Shown here piece by piece: positions 1 to 7,721 of a stretch of DNA of 14,925 nt. The first letter of the stretch is position 1. Each line of letters starts with the position of its first letter. Position numbers and translations under genes: made by a program. Source of the stretch: DATGQT01 sp033720695 (lineage in GTDB: Bacteria > Bacteroidota > Rhodothermia > Rhodothermales > Rubricoccaceae); NCBI GenBank assembly GCA_033720695.1, contig JAWWCA010000075.1:1-14925 (forward strand). Direction: 5' to 3'. The notes under the pieces were generated by a model, which saw only the letters and a list, made by a program, of their open reading frames with translations, was not told where the DNA came from and did not search any database.

Positions 1-1
1 G

Positions 2-73
<72 letters not shown>

Positions 74-171
74 GCAGGGGGAATGCGGATGTTAGACCAC
101 CGGGGACGGATTGGATAGGGCGCACCCCTGAATCAATCCGAAATCAACAATCTCGGATCCGACGCCGAACG

Positions 172-244
172 AGCGGGAGACGGGACTCGAACCCGCGACC
201 CTCAGCTTGGAAGGCTGATGCTCTACCAACTGAGCTACTCCCGC
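172..244 (-). tRNA. tRNA-Gly (anticodon TCC)
   Basis: The minus-strand cloverleaf has acceptor GCGGGAG (238-244) paired with CTCCCGC (173-179). The D-arm is GTAGCTCAGTTGGTAGAGC, the anticodon stem TCAGC/GCTGA encloses loop CTTCCAA (anticodon TCC), and the T-arm has GGTTCGAGTCC. U at position 73 fits a bacterial tRNA-Gly. No CCA is encoded after it, so it must be added by nucleotidyltransferase. It lies between tRNA-Tyr (78 nt upstream) and tRNA-Thr(GGT) (98 nt downstream). Confidence 0.97.
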
Positions 245-322
245 GGCGAATGGAGGCCGGCGGATCGAGGGCGGGGATGGGCGCCCCATCCGCTGCCGCT
301 CGCCGACCCGCCTCCGTGGTCA

Positions 323-408
323 TGGTGGGAGTGGAAGGAATCGAACCTTCTCAGTCTGAGACACCAGATTTACAGTCTGGCCCGGCTCTCCAACTCCGGC
401 GCACTCCC
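323..408 (-). tRNA. tRNA-Tyr (anticodon GTA)
   Basis: This is a minus-strand class II tRNA with a long variable arm, as expected for tyrosine. The acceptor arm GGGAGTG (402-408) pairs with CACTCCC (327-333). The anticodon stem CCAGA/TCTGG encloses loop CTGTAAA (anticodon GTA). The variable-arm hairpin contains TCTCAG/CTGAGA, and the T-arm has GGTTCGATTCC. Unlike its two complete neighbours, the 3' ACCA (323-326) is encoded in the DNA. Confidence 0.97.
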
Positions 409-443
409 GTGTCATCACATCAAGCTCGCGAGCCGCGTGGCAG

Positions 444-516
444 AGCTGGTGAAGGGACTCGAACCCCCAACCTGCTGATTACAAATCAGCTGCTCTACCA
501 GTTGAGCTACACCAGC
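444..516 (-). tRNA. tRNA-Thr (anticodon TGT)
   Basis: The minus-strand cloverleaf has acceptor GCTGGTG (510-516) paired with CACCAGC (445-451). The anticodon stem GCTGA/TCAGC encloses loop TTTGTAA (anticodon TGT), and the T-arm has GGTTCGAGTCC. It reads ACA threonine codons (and ACG by wobble). It is the first tRNA of the four-tRNA unit, about 45 nt downstream of the candidate promoter at 562-591. No CCA is encoded. Confidence 0.97.
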
Positions 517-561
517 GCGGTGCCGCCCGCCCCAGACGCGTTCTGGGCGAGCGAGACGGGC

Positions 562-591
562 AAGCTACGCCCCCGCCCGCGCGGAAGTCAA
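562..591 (-). promoter_or_regulatory. Candidate promoter of the tRNA operon
   Basis: On the minus strand, TTGACT (586-591) is followed after 18 nt by TAGCTT (562-567), preceded by CG. The -35 matches the sigma-70 consensus at 5 of 6 bases. The -10 resembles the Bacteroidota TAnnTTTG element. It lies between the dedA stop codon and the first tRNA, leaving roughly 35-40 nt of 5' leader. The same CGTAGCTT string occurs before two other transcription units in this window. Confidence 0.65.
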
Positions 592-612
592 CGCGCTCGA
601 CCGCCCGCCTCC

Positions 613-1272
613 TCACCCGGAGGGGTCTTCGCGGTTTCTTGGAGCCTCCGGCCCCGCGCGCCGGAAGCGGCGGTGCCACCACCACCGCCCCACCAGCACG
701 ACCACGGCCACCAGCACGACGGCCGTGACGACTCGGCCGTAGGTGCGGAGCCACCCGAGGATCACGGCCCAGTTGGCCCCCACGGCGTAGCCGGCGTAGG
801 TGAGCAGCGCCGTCCACACCGCCGCGCTGAGCGTGGCGAACAGGGCCGTCGGGGCCGCCCGGAGATCCGACGCCCCGACGAGGAGCGCGATCACGGAGCG
901 GGCGCCGCTGAGGAACCGGTTCACCGCGACGACGCCGTAGCCCCACTTCCGGAGCCACCCCTTCGCCGTCCGCACCGCCCCCTTCGGGATCCACCGCACC
1001 CGGTTCGGATCCTCGACGGCATCGCCGAGGCGGACCCCCAGGGCATACATCGTCATGAAGCCGAGCGCGCCGCCGAGCGTGGCCACGCCCACGGCCGGCA
1101 CAAACCCGATCAGCCCCAACCCCACGAGGTACCCCCCGATGACGACGGCCACGTCGCCGGGGATCGGCGGCACGACGTTCTCGCCGTAGGCGATGCCGAG
1201 CAGGACGAGGTAGATCCAGCCCGGCGGAAGCGCCTGGAGCCAGTCGGCGAACTGCTGGACGGTGTCGAACAC
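613..1272 (-). CDS. DedA family membrane protein
   Basis: This 219-residue integral membrane protein belongs to the DedA/SNARE-associated (VTT) superfamily. Such proteins are linked to lipid-carrier or phospholipid flipping and to envelope homeostasis. Visible family marks are the N-terminal re-entrant segment with acidic residues E31 and D40 in ENVVPPIPGD, the later NRFLSGAR stretch with arginines R119 and R125 spaced as in DedA proteins, and several hydrophobic segments. A final helix at about residues 180-196 is followed by a basic tail. The common 'PG' of the R-F-x-PG-x-R motif is SG here. The start is GTG at 1270-1272 with no Shine-Dalgarno; no better upstream start is evident. It begins 45 nt after the ispF stop and probably closes the queA-ispD-ispF operon. 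Its link to the isoprenoid genes could be undecaprenyl-phosphate carrier recycling, which is inference. The specific substrate is unknown. Confidence 0.9.
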   Translation of the reverse strand: MFDTVQQFADWLQALPPGWIYLVLLGIAYGENVVPPIPGDVAVVIGGYLVGLGLIGFVPAVGVATLGGALGFMTMYALGVRLGDAVEDPNRVRWIPKGAVRTAKGWLRKWGYGVVAVNRFLSGARSVIALLVGASDLRAAPTALFATLSAAVWTALLTYAGYAVGANWAVILGWLRTYGRVVTAVVLVAVVVLVGRWWWHRRFRRAGPEAPRNREDPSG

Positions 1273-1317
1273 GGGAGCCGGGAGGAGCGAGGGCCCCCCT
1301 CCTACGCCTGCCCGCGC

Positions 1318-1853
<536 letters not shown>

Positions 1854-1868
1854 AAGGTAGCCCCGTCG

Positions 1869-2603
1869 CTACGCTCCGACGGCTGCGGCCCACCGCGGCC
1901 AGAGGGCCTCGGCGAGGGCCCAGTCGGCCGGGTGCGTGAGCTTGAGGTTGCGCGCGTCGCCCTCGACGAGGGCGACGGCCCGGCCCGCCCGCTGGAGGAG
2001 CTGGACCTCGTCCGTGCCCGTGAAGCCGTCTCGGGCGGCGGCGGCGTGCGCCTCGCGGAGCCAGTCGAGACGGGCGCCCTGCGGCGTCTGCATCCGCCAC
2101 AGCCCCTCGCGCGGGACGGTCTCGCCGAAGGCGCCGCCGTCGGAACGGCGGAGGGTGTCGGCGACGGGCACGGCGAGGGCCGCCGCCCCCACGCCCCACA
2201 CCGCATCCACGACGGCCGCGATCCGGTCCGCGGCGATGAAGGGGCGGACGGCGTCGTGCACGAGCACGATCTCCGTGCCTTCCGGGACGGCCGCCAGGCC
2301 GCACCCCACCGACGCCTGCCGCGTCGCCCCCCCCGGCGTCACCGCCGCGTCCAGCCCGTGCGTCGCCAGCATCCGCTCGAACGCGTCGGCCTCGGAGGGC
2401 GGCGCCACGACGACGAGGGCGCCGACGCTCGGGTGCCGCGCGAACGCGTGGAGGGTCTGGACCAGGACTGGCGCCCCGCCGAGGGGGCGGCGCTGCTTCG
2501 GGATCCCGCCCATCCGCGCGCCCGATCCGGCCGCCGGGACGAGGACGGCGACGCGCCCGCTGTGCGGCGCTCGGCGTGGGTGCTCGGCCTCCCCGTCACG
2601 CAT
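1869..2603 (-). CDS. ispD: 2-C-methyl-D-erythritol 4-phosphate cytidylyltransferase
   Basis: This cytoplasmic enzyme transfers CMP from CTP to methylerythritol 4-phosphate, the third step of the MEP pathway. The protein is 244 residues, against about 230 for most family members; the excess is a polar N-terminal stretch of about 16 residues. The CTP-binding motif PAAGSGARMGGIPKQ (23-37), GGATRQASV (91-99), VHDAVRPF (115-122), the TPQ motif and the C-terminal NLKLTHPAD are all present. The ATG at 2601-2603 is the only plausible start close to the homologous region. It lies 12 nt after the queA stop codon, which suggests co-transcription and perhaps translational coupling. ispF, two steps later in the pathway, follows on the same strand. 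Confidence 0.96.
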   Translation of the reverse strand: MRDGEAEHPRRAPHSGRVAVLVPAAGSGARMGGIPKQRRPLGGAPVLVQTLHAFARHPSVGALVVVAPPSEADAFERMLATHGLDAAVTPGGATRQASVGCGLAAVPEGTEIVLVHDAVRPFIAADRIAAVVDAVWGVGAAALAVPVADTLRRSDGGAFGETVPREGLWRMQTPQGARLDWLREAHAAAARDGFTGTDEVQLLQRAGRAVALVEGDARNLKLTHPADWALAEALWPRWAAAVGA

Positions 2604-2615
2604 CCGGCGCCCGCC

Positions 2616-3707
2616 TCACACGATCAGCATCGCGTCGCCGAAGGCGAAGAGGCGGTACTCCTCGCGGATGGCCTCCTCGTAGGCGTGCCGGAGGAGGTCC
2701 ACGCCACCGAAGGCGGACACCAGGATGAGCGGCGTCGAGCGCGGCATCTGGAAGTTCGTCAGCAGCCGCTCGGTGACGTGGAAGTTGTAGGGCGGGTAGA
2801 TGAACTTGTCCGTCCAGCCCCCCCCGGGCTTGAGCGTGCGGTCGGCCGAGAGGCTCGACTCGACGGCGCGCACGGCCGTCGTGGAGCAGACGGTGACGTG
2901 GTTGGTGCGGGAGAGGAGGGCGCGGTTGACGGTGTCGGCCGCCGTGGGGGTGACGCGGTAGCACTCCGAGTCCATCCGGTGCTTCGTGAGGTCCTCGACC
3001 TCGACGGGGCGGAAGGTGCCGAGCCCGGTGTGGAGCGTGACCGAGGTGACGCCGACGCCCTTGGCGCGGAGGGCCTCGACGAGGCCGGGCGTGAAGTGGA
3101 GGCCGGCGGCGGGCGCCGCCACGGCGCCCCGGTGCTGCGCGAAGAGGGTCTGGTAGCGGACCTTGTCCTCGGGCTCGGCCTCGCGGCGGAGGTAGCGCGG
3201 GATGGGCGTGTGGCCGATCCGGTCGATGAGCTCGTGGAGCGCCCACGGCGCGCCGTCGAAGAGGAACCGGAGCGTGCGGCCCCGGCTCGTCGTGTTGTCG
3301 ATGACCTCGGCCTCGAGGCCCTCGTCGAAGTAGAGCTTGTTGCCGACGCGGACCTTCCGCGCCGGCTCGACGATGACGTCCCAGAGCTGGGTCTCGGGGT
3401 TGAGCTCGCGGAGGAGGAAGACCTCGACGCGGGCGCCGGTCTTCTCCTTCTGGCCATAGAGCCGGGCGGGGAAGACGGCCGTGTCATTGGCCACGAGCAC
3501 GTCGCCCTCGTCGAAGTAGTCCGGGAGGTCGGCGACGGTGCGGTGCTCGATGGCACCGGCGTCGCGGTGGACCACCATCAGGCGGGCAGCCTCGCGCGGC
3601 TCCGCCGGGTAGCGCGCGATCAGCTCCCGTGGGTACTCGTACGTGAACTCCGAGAGCTTGAGGGGGAGGGTGTGGCGGAGGAAGTGCGTCGCGGTGGCAA
3701 GGTGCAT
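2616..3707 (-). CDS. queA: S-adenosylmethionine:tRNA ribosyltransferase-isomerase
   Basis: QueA transfers and rearranges the ribosyl part of S-adenosylmethionine onto preQ1 at the wobble base of tRNAs with GUN anticodons, giving epoxyqueuosine. The protein has 363 residues; the family is usually about 340-350. Family signatures are KLSEFTYEYPRELIARYP near the N-terminus, GLHFTP in the middle, LHTGLGTFRPVEVEDLTKH, and the C-terminal FGDAML. The ATG at 3705-3707 gives a 16-residue lead before the first conserved residues. The frame stays open upstream, but the extra residues are low in homology-like character and would include the leader hairpin. It is the first gene of a probable queA-ispD-ispF-dedA operon with a promoter at 3831-3858. 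The tRNA-Tyr (GTA) encoded in this window is a known class of queuosine substrate. Confidence 0.96.
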   Translation of the reverse strand: MHLATATHFLRHTLPLKLSEFTYEYPRELIARYPAEPREAARLMVVHRDAGAIEHRTVADLPDYFDEGDVLVANDTAVFPARLYGQKEKTGARVEVFLLRELNPETQLWDVIVEPARKVRVGNKLYFDEGLEAEVIDNTTSRGRTLRFLFDGAPWALHELIDRIGHTPIPRYLRREAEPEDKVRYQTLFAQHRGAVAAPAAGLHFTPGLVEALRAKGVGVTSVTLHTGLGTFRPVEVEDLTKHRMDSECYRVTPTAADTVNRALLSRTNHVTVCSTTAVRAVESSLSADRTLKPGGGWTDKFIYPPYNFHVTERLLTNFQMPRSTPLILVSAFGGVDLLRHAYEEAIREEYRLFAFGDAMLIV

Positions 3708-3739
3708 ACGGAGCAGATGCCTTGGGGAAGCAAGGGAGG

Positions 3740-3763
3740 CCGCCGGGGTCGCGCGACCGGCGG
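3740..3763 (-). repeat. Two-part hairpin in the queA leader
   Basis: CCGCC (3740-3744) pairs with GGCGG (3759-3763). Inside it, GGTC (3747-3750) pairs with GACC (3755-3758) around a GCGC loop, with a two-base bulge on one side. It sits between the queA promoter and the queA ATG, about 33-56 nt upstream of the start, so it would be in the 5' leader. There is no T-run after it, so it is not an intrinsic terminator. It does not resemble a preQ1 riboswitch as far as I can judge by eye. Confidence 0.4.
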
Positions 3764-3830
3764 GGACCGCAGCTAGGCTGCCCCACGCCGGACCCACTCA
3801 CGCGGCACGCCACTCACGGGAGGGGGCGCC

Positions 3831-3858
3831 AATATAGGAGCGTTTCATGCCTTTGCAA
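3831..3858 (-). promoter_or_regulatory. Candidate promoter of queA-ispD-ispF-dedA
   Basis: On the minus strand, TTGCAA (3853-3858) and TATATT (3831-3836, continuing GG) are separated by 16 nt. This is a good sigma-70-type promoter, and TATATTGG also resembles the Bacteroidota TAnnTTTG element. It is a locally AT-richer patch in very GC-rich DNA between the fahA stop and the queA start. A start site near 3824 would give a leader of about 115 nt. The -35 overlaps the 10-bp palindrome CTTTGCAAAG (3851-3860), a possible operator; that part is speculative. Confidence 0.65.
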
Positions 3859-3889
3859 AGCTTCGGTGAAGGGGGCGGCACGACCGTCC

Positions 3890-5188
3890 TCACCGGCCGT
3901 TCCTCGCCGGCGCCACGGTGCCTTCAACCGTGCCGAAGCCGACGCGGTAGGTGCCGTCGTCGTCCTCGCCCTCGGCCCACCCCGTCATCACCACGCGGTC
4001 CCCGTCCTGGAGGAACGTCCGCGTCTCGCCCGTCGGCAGCGCGATGGGGTTCTGGCCGCGCCACGAGAGCTCGAGGAGGCTGCCGTAGCTGTCGGGCGTC
4101 TCGCCGCTGATGGTGCCCGACGCGAGGAGATCACCCGGCCGGGCGTTGCACCCGTTGACGGTGTGGTGGGCGAGCTGCTGCTCGGGGCTCCAGTAGAGGT
4201 TCTGCGCGTTCGTCCGCGCGATCCGGTGCGGCGCCACCCCCTCGGCCCGCATCCGCTCCGTCTCAAGGAGCACCTCGAGCGTGAGGTCCAGCGCGCGGGG
4301 CTCCTCTTGGCGGAGGTAGGGCAGCGGCTCGGGGTTCTCACCCGCCTGCGGCTCGCCCTCGACGCGGAACGGCGCCAGCGCCTCGTAGGGCACCACCCAC
4401 GGGCTCACGCTCGTCGCGAAGTTCTTCCCGAGGAACGGCCCCAGCGGGACGTACTCCCACTTCTGGATGTCGCGCGCGCTCCAGTCGTTGACGAGGCAGA
4501 ACCCGAAGAGGTGCTCCGGCGCCTCCCCGACCGGGATCGCCTCGCCGAGGCGGTTGCCGCAGCCGACGTAGAAGCCGAGCTCCAGCTCGAAGTCGAGCAG
4601 CTTCGACGGGCCGAAGACGGGCCGGGCGTCGTCGTCCGGCCGGGTCTGCCCGGAGGGCCGGACGACGTCGGTGCCGGAGACGACGACGGAGGAGGCGCGG
4701 CCGTGGTAGCCCACGGGGAGGTGCAGCCAGTTCGGCATGAGGGCGTTCTCCTTCCCCCGGAACATGGTGCCGACGTTCGTGGCGTGCTGGCGCGAGGCGT
4801 AGAAGTCGGTATAGTCCCCGATGTCGGCGGGGAGGCGGAGCCGGACCTCAGAGCGGGAGACGAGCGCGAGGGCGCGCGTCTCGGCGTCGTCGCGGAGGGC
4901 GGCCTCGTCGGCGCGGAGGAGGCGCTGCAGACGGGCGCGCACGGCCCGGCGCGCGGGGACGCTGAGCGCCATGAGGGCGTTGAGGGTGGCGGCGTGGAAG
5001 GGGCGCTGGCCGCCCAGCTCGGGGAGGTCGAGGAGGTCGTGCTCGGCGAGAACGGCGAGGTCCAGCACGTGGTCCCCCACGGCCACGCCCACCCGGGCGT
5101 CGGCGTGGCCCCGGCGCGTGAACACGCCGTAGGGCAGGTTGTGGAGCGAGAAGGGCGACTCGGAAGGGATCTCGAGAAAGGAACGCAT
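3890..5188 (-). CDS. fahA: Fumarylacetoacetase
   Basis: This enzyme hydrolyses 4-fumarylacetoacetate to fumarate and acetoacetate, the last step of tyrosine/phenylalanine breakdown through homogentisate. The 432-residue length is normal for bacterial and animal FAH. The N-terminal SH3-like domain (about 1-118) is followed by the catalytic domain. Residues matching mouse FAH with a constant offset of +2 are visible: D128 and H135 in DYTDFYASRQHATNVG, E201 and E203 in LDFELELGFYVG, and D235, R239, Q242 and K255 across NDWSARDIQKWE and GKNF. TISGE occurs towards the C-terminus. The start is ATG at 5186-5188, which matches the usual N-terminus. It lies 75 nt downstream of an unknown gene on the same strand and is probably co-transcribed with it. 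The other homogentisate-pathway genes (hppD, hmgA) are not in the window. Confidence 0.96.
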   Translation of the reverse strand: MRSFLEIPSESPFSLHNLPYGVFTRRGHADARVGVAVGDHVLDLAVLAEHDLLDLPELGGQRPFHAATLNALMALSVPARRAVRARLQRLLRADEAALRDDAETRALALVSRSEVRLRLPADIGDYTDFYASRQHATNVGTMFRGKENALMPNWLHLPVGYHGRASSVVVSGTDVVRPSGQTRPDDDARPVFGPSKLLDFELELGFYVGCGNRLGEAIPVGEAPEHLFGFCLVNDWSARDIQKWEYVPLGPFLGKNFATSVSPWVVPYEALAPFRVEGEPQAGENPEPLPYLRQEEPRALDLTLEVLLETERMRAEGVAPHRIARTNAQNLYWSPEQQLAHHTVNGCNARPGDLLASGTISGETPDSYGSLLELSWRGQNPIALPTGETRTFLQDGDRVVMTGWAEGEDDDGTYRVGFGTVEGTVAPARNGR

Positions 5189-5244
5189 TGGGACGGGCAG
5201 AGGGTGAGAGGCGGGGGTGCGGGGGCGCGTGTGCGGTGGCGAGG

Positions 5245-5258
5245 GCCGGCCGGCCGGC
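5245..5258. repeat. Perfect 14-nt palindrome between the unknown gene and fahA
   Basis: GCCGGCCGGCCGGC is fully self-complementary. It lies 5 nt beyond the stop codon of the unknown gene (5264-5266), in the 75-nt gap before fahA. It could form a small stem, but no T-run follows in the direction of transcription, so it is not a convincing terminator. In DNA this GC-rich it may simply be chance. Confidence 0.4.
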
Positions 5259-5263
5259 GTCTC

Positions 5264-6229
5264 CTACAGCAGGCCGAGCGCGCGGAGGTCCTCCCGCGGC
5301 TCGTCGAAGGAGCAGGAGCCGTACGAGGTCGCGAAGCGGTCGCGGACGTCGGCAATGGACGCCGCCGGGACGAACCAGTCGTCGGTCCACCACAGCCCGC
5401 CGTCGTCGAACCGGAAGTGCGCGGCGTCCTCGTCGCAGAGGACCCTGGCGAGGGCGGCCCGGTCGAAGCCGTGCTGGGCGGCCAGCGCCGCGCCGCCGAA
5501 CACGTTGAGGAACCCGTACATCGGCGCCCCGACCTCGTCGGAGTGGTGGCGGACGGGGTGGTGGAGGCCGGCCGTCGCCTTGAACGGGGCCCCCGCGTCG
5601 CGGCAGGCCACGAGGGCGTGGGCGAGGGCCGACGGCTCCGGGAACAGGTCGGGCATGACGCCGCCGCAGCGGAACTTGAGCCCGACGGCCGGGCGCCCCG
5701 CGCGGTCGTTGTGACTCGCCGCGGCTGCCGCCGCGACCTCGACGCCGCGTGCGTGCCCCTCGGCCAGGAGGTCCACCTCGAAGAAGCCGCGGGCGGCGTC
5801 GCCGTCGCGGGCGGCGAAGGCCTCATCGAGCCGGGCGAAGAGGTCGGCCAGCGCGGCGCCGTCGGCGGCGAGCGCAGGGGGCAGCTTCAGCTCGAACCGG
5901 TCGGCGGCGACGCGGCCCTCGTGGCGGCGCTCCCAGGCCTGCGCCTGCGCCACGTCCGCGACGAACTGCGCGGCCGCGTCGCCGGCCTCGGCGGGCCGGC
6001 CCAGGACCGAGAAGCGGAATGGGGGGGCCTCCGCGAACAGTCCGGCGTAGTCGTCGAGCGCGCCGAGCCGGGTCACCGGCACGATGAACCGGCCGAGCAT
6101 CCAGGCATCGGGCCCGGAGCGGTACCGGGCGAAGTTCTTGATCGCGGGGTCGAGGTCGAGGCGGGCCGGCGGGAAGAGGCCGGCGTAGTCGATGAGGCCG
6201 TCGAGGAAGGGGCGGAGAGCAGGGGCCAT
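5264..6229 (-). CDS. Conserved-looking protein of unknown function next to fahA
   Basis: I recognise the sequence type as a conserved hypothetical but know no assigned function. The 321-residue protein is soluble, with no signal peptide or membrane segment. Motif-like stretches are DYAGLFPPA (14-22), an echo DDYAGLF (59-65), GLKFRCGG (183-190), PFKATAGLHHPVRH (215-228), GFLNVFGG (239-246) and GSCSFDEPREDL (304-315). The clustered K185, R187, C188, K217, H223 and H224 look like active-site residues. Two lysines in beta-strand-like settings, each followed by small residues, recall TIM-barrel class I aldolases such as DeoC; this is a weak analogy only. The ATG at 6227-6229 is chosen because conserved-looking sequence begins almost at once. 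It reads into fahA with a 75-nt gap, so a role in aromatic amino acid breakdown is a reasonable inference. Confidence 0.85.
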   Translation of the reverse strand: MAPALRPFLDGLIDYAGLFPPARLDLDPAIKNFARYRSGPDAWMLGRFIVPVTRLGALDDYAGLFAEAPPFRFSVLGRPAEAGDAAAQFVADVAQAQAWERRHEGRVAADRFELKLPPALAADGAALADLFARLDEAFAARDGDAARGFFEVDLLAEGHARGVEVAAAAAASHNDRAGRPAVGLKFRCGGVMPDLFPEPSALAHALVACRDAGAPFKATAGLHHPVRHHSDEVGAPMYGFLNVFGGAALAAQHGFDRAALARVLCDEDAAHFRFDDGGLWWTDDWFVPAASIADVRDRFATSYGSCSFDEPREDLRALGLL

Positions 6230-6295
6230 GCGGTCGAGGGGCGGAGAAGGGCGAGCGGGGGTGTAGAAAGCGTCCCCCCCCGTCGGCGATCCCGA

Positions 6296-6311
6296 GCCGC
6301 CGAACGGCGGC
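6296..6311. repeat. Inverted repeat between divergent genes
   Basis: GCCGCCG (6296-6302) and CGGCGGC (6305-6311) form a 7-bp stem around two bases in the 252-nt gap between the unknown gene (minus) and the TPR gene (plus). A run of eight C lies nearby at 6274-6281. The stem could act in the leader of the minus-strand gene or as a protein site; there is no T-run. Apart from this and the plus-strand promoter I see nothing clear in the gap. A TATCTT at 6388-6393 on the minus strand is a possible -10 for the unknown gene, but without a recognisable -35. Confidence 0.35.
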
Positions 6312-6374
6312 CGACGGCGGCGGCCCCCTCGCTCGCTTCACCCGTTCCTCGCCGGCCGTGGGGACCCGTCCAGC

Positions 6375-6403
6375 TTGTCGGCAGCGGAAGATACTCGTAG
6401 CTT
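6375..6403 (+). promoter_or_regulatory. Candidate promoter of the TPR lipoprotein gene
   Basis: TTGTCG (6375-6380) and TAGCTT (6398-6403, followed by TT) are separated by 17 nt. The -10 is preceded by CG, giving the same CGTAGCTT string seen upstream of the tRNA operon and of the DUF1573 gene. A start near 6410 would leave a leader of about 70 nt, with no Shine-Dalgarno before the ATG at 6482. Confidence 0.6.
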
Positions 6404-6481
6404 TTCGGGGGATTCGGCCCGGTTTCGCACCGCTCGTCGCCGCCCCTCCCTTCCGCCACCGCCACGACCCCCGCACTCGAC

Positions 6482-7657
6482 ATGGTTACCCTGACCCCCT
6501 CGCGCCTCGCCGTCGCCCTCGTGTGCGCGGTGACCCTCCTTGCCGGGGCCGACGGCTGCTCGTCCGACCCCGACGTCGAAGGCGCCAAGCTCTACATCCG
6601 CAACGAGGAGTACGACCAGGCGCTCACGAACCTCAATCGCGCCCTCGAAACGAATCCCGACAACGCCGAGGCGCTCTCGCTCAAGGCCGAGGTGCTCCGC
6701 CTCCAGGCCGACGGCCTCCCGCAGCCCCCCGAGCGCCGCCCGCTCTATGAGGAGATGGTGGGGGCGCTCGAACGCGCCGCCGCCCTCGATCCCACCATGG
6801 CCGAGCCCTCCGGCATCGCCACGATCACGCGGATGAACGCGTGGGCCAAGGAGATGAACCAGGGCGGCACCCTCCTCCGCCGCAGCGGCAGCGACCCCGA
6901 GGCCGCCGACCGCGCCATCGCGGCCTTCGACAACGCCGTCCTCATCCAGCCCGACTCCTCGTCCAGCCACTTCAACCTCGGCCTCGCCTACCTCGTTGGC
7001 GGCGAGACCGACGACGCCGTGACGCCGCTGCGCGAGGCCGTCTCGATGGGCGACGCCAGCGCCGAGGCCTACCGCTACCTCGGCGTCGCGCTGCTCCAGA
7101 CGCAGCAGGGCGCCGAGGCCGTCGAGATCCTCGAAGAGGGCGCCCAGCGCTACCCCGCCGACGACGCCCTCCGCGCCGAGCTCCTCAACGCCTACGCCGC
7201 GACGAACCAGCCCGACCGCGCCGTCTCGGCCTACGAGGGCATGATCGCCGACGACCCCGAGAGCGCGCTCCTCCGCTACAACTACGGCTCGACGCTCCTC
7301 CAGCTCGGCCGCTACGACGACGCCGTCGAGCAGCTCGCCGTCGCCGTCGAGCTCGACCCCAGCTACGCCGACGCGCACTACAACCTCGGCGCCGCCTACC
7401 AGAACCAGGGCTTCGCGCTCAACCAGCGCCTCGCCGAGGAGGAGCTCTCCGACGCCGAGGCGCTCGACATCCGGGAGCGCCGCGACGGGTTCTTCGAGCA
7501 GGCCCTGCCCCACCTCGAGGAGGCCCGCGAGCTGACCGCCGCGGCCGGCGAGGACGTCACAGACATCTGCAACGCGCTCTTCCAGGTCTACACCCCCCTC
7601 GGCATGATCGAGGAGGCGGAAGAAGCCGCCGAGTGCGCCGGGATGGACATGAACTGA
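6482..7657 (+). CDS. TPR-repeat lipoprotein
   Basis: This 391-residue exported protein is made of tetratricopeptide repeats, helical scaffolds for protein-protein contacts. The hydrophobic N-terminus (about 8-21) ends in AGADGC, a loose lipobox with C26 as the likely lipidated residue; the D at -2 is unusual and lowers certainty. TPR-like units are visible at about 33-66, 142-160, 161-194, 195-227, 228-260, 262-296 and 296-310, with typical W/Y/L-G-A-Y-P spacing such as AHYNLGAAYQNQG. The last part carries an acidic helix and two cysteines (ICNALF, ECAG). The nearest relatives are likely outer-membrane or periplasmic TPR lipoproteins of the BamD/NlpI style, but nothing fixes a partner. It forms a single-gene unit between the promoter at 6375-6403 and the terminator at 7679-7721. 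The acidic composition may indicate a salt-tolerant host; that is inference. Confidence 0.88.
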   Translation: MVTLTPSRLAVALVCAVTLLAGADGCSSDPDVEGAKLYIRNEEYDQALTNLNRALETNPDNAEALSLKAEVLRLQADGLPQPPERRPLYEEMVGALERAAALDPTMAEPSGIATITRMNAWAKEMNQGGTLLRRSGSDPEAADRAIAAFDNAVLIQPDSSSSHFNLGLAYLVGGETDDAVTPLREAVSMGDASAEAYRYLGVALLQTQQGAEAVEILEEGAQRYPADDALRAELLNAYAATNQPDRAVSAYEGMIADDPESALLRYNYGSTLLQLGRYDDAVEQLAVAVELDPSYADAHYNLGAAYQNQGFALNQRLAEEELSDAEALDIRERRDGFFEQALPHLEEARELTAAAGEDVTDICNALFQVYTPLGMIEEAEEAAECAGMDMN

Positions 7658-7678
7658 CCCCCGCGCCGCGCACGCTCT

Positions 7679-7721
7679 GCGCGGGGACGTGGTGACGCAC
7701 CGCGTCCCCGCGCTTTTGTTT
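7679..7721 (+). terminator. Intrinsic terminator after the TPR gene
   Basis: GCGCGGGGACG (7679-7689) pairs perfectly with CGTCCCCGCGC (7703-7713). The stem continues inside through a T-G wobble and GGTG/CACC to a three-base ACG loop. TTTTGTTT follows at 7714-7721. This is a strong Rho-independent terminator 21 nt after the TPR stop codon, and the clearest one in the window. Confidence 0.93.

Noticed and set aside
608..623. CCTCC/GGAGG stem over the dedA stop codon as a terminator
   Set aside because: The stem is only 5 bp and no T-run follows on the minus strand.
3722..6400. A plus-strand open frame of 892 codons opposite fahA and the unknown gene
   Set aside because: It is antisense to two well-supported genes, has low-complexity Arg/Gly/Ala/Glu-rich content and no motif. 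Long shadow frames are expected at this GC content.
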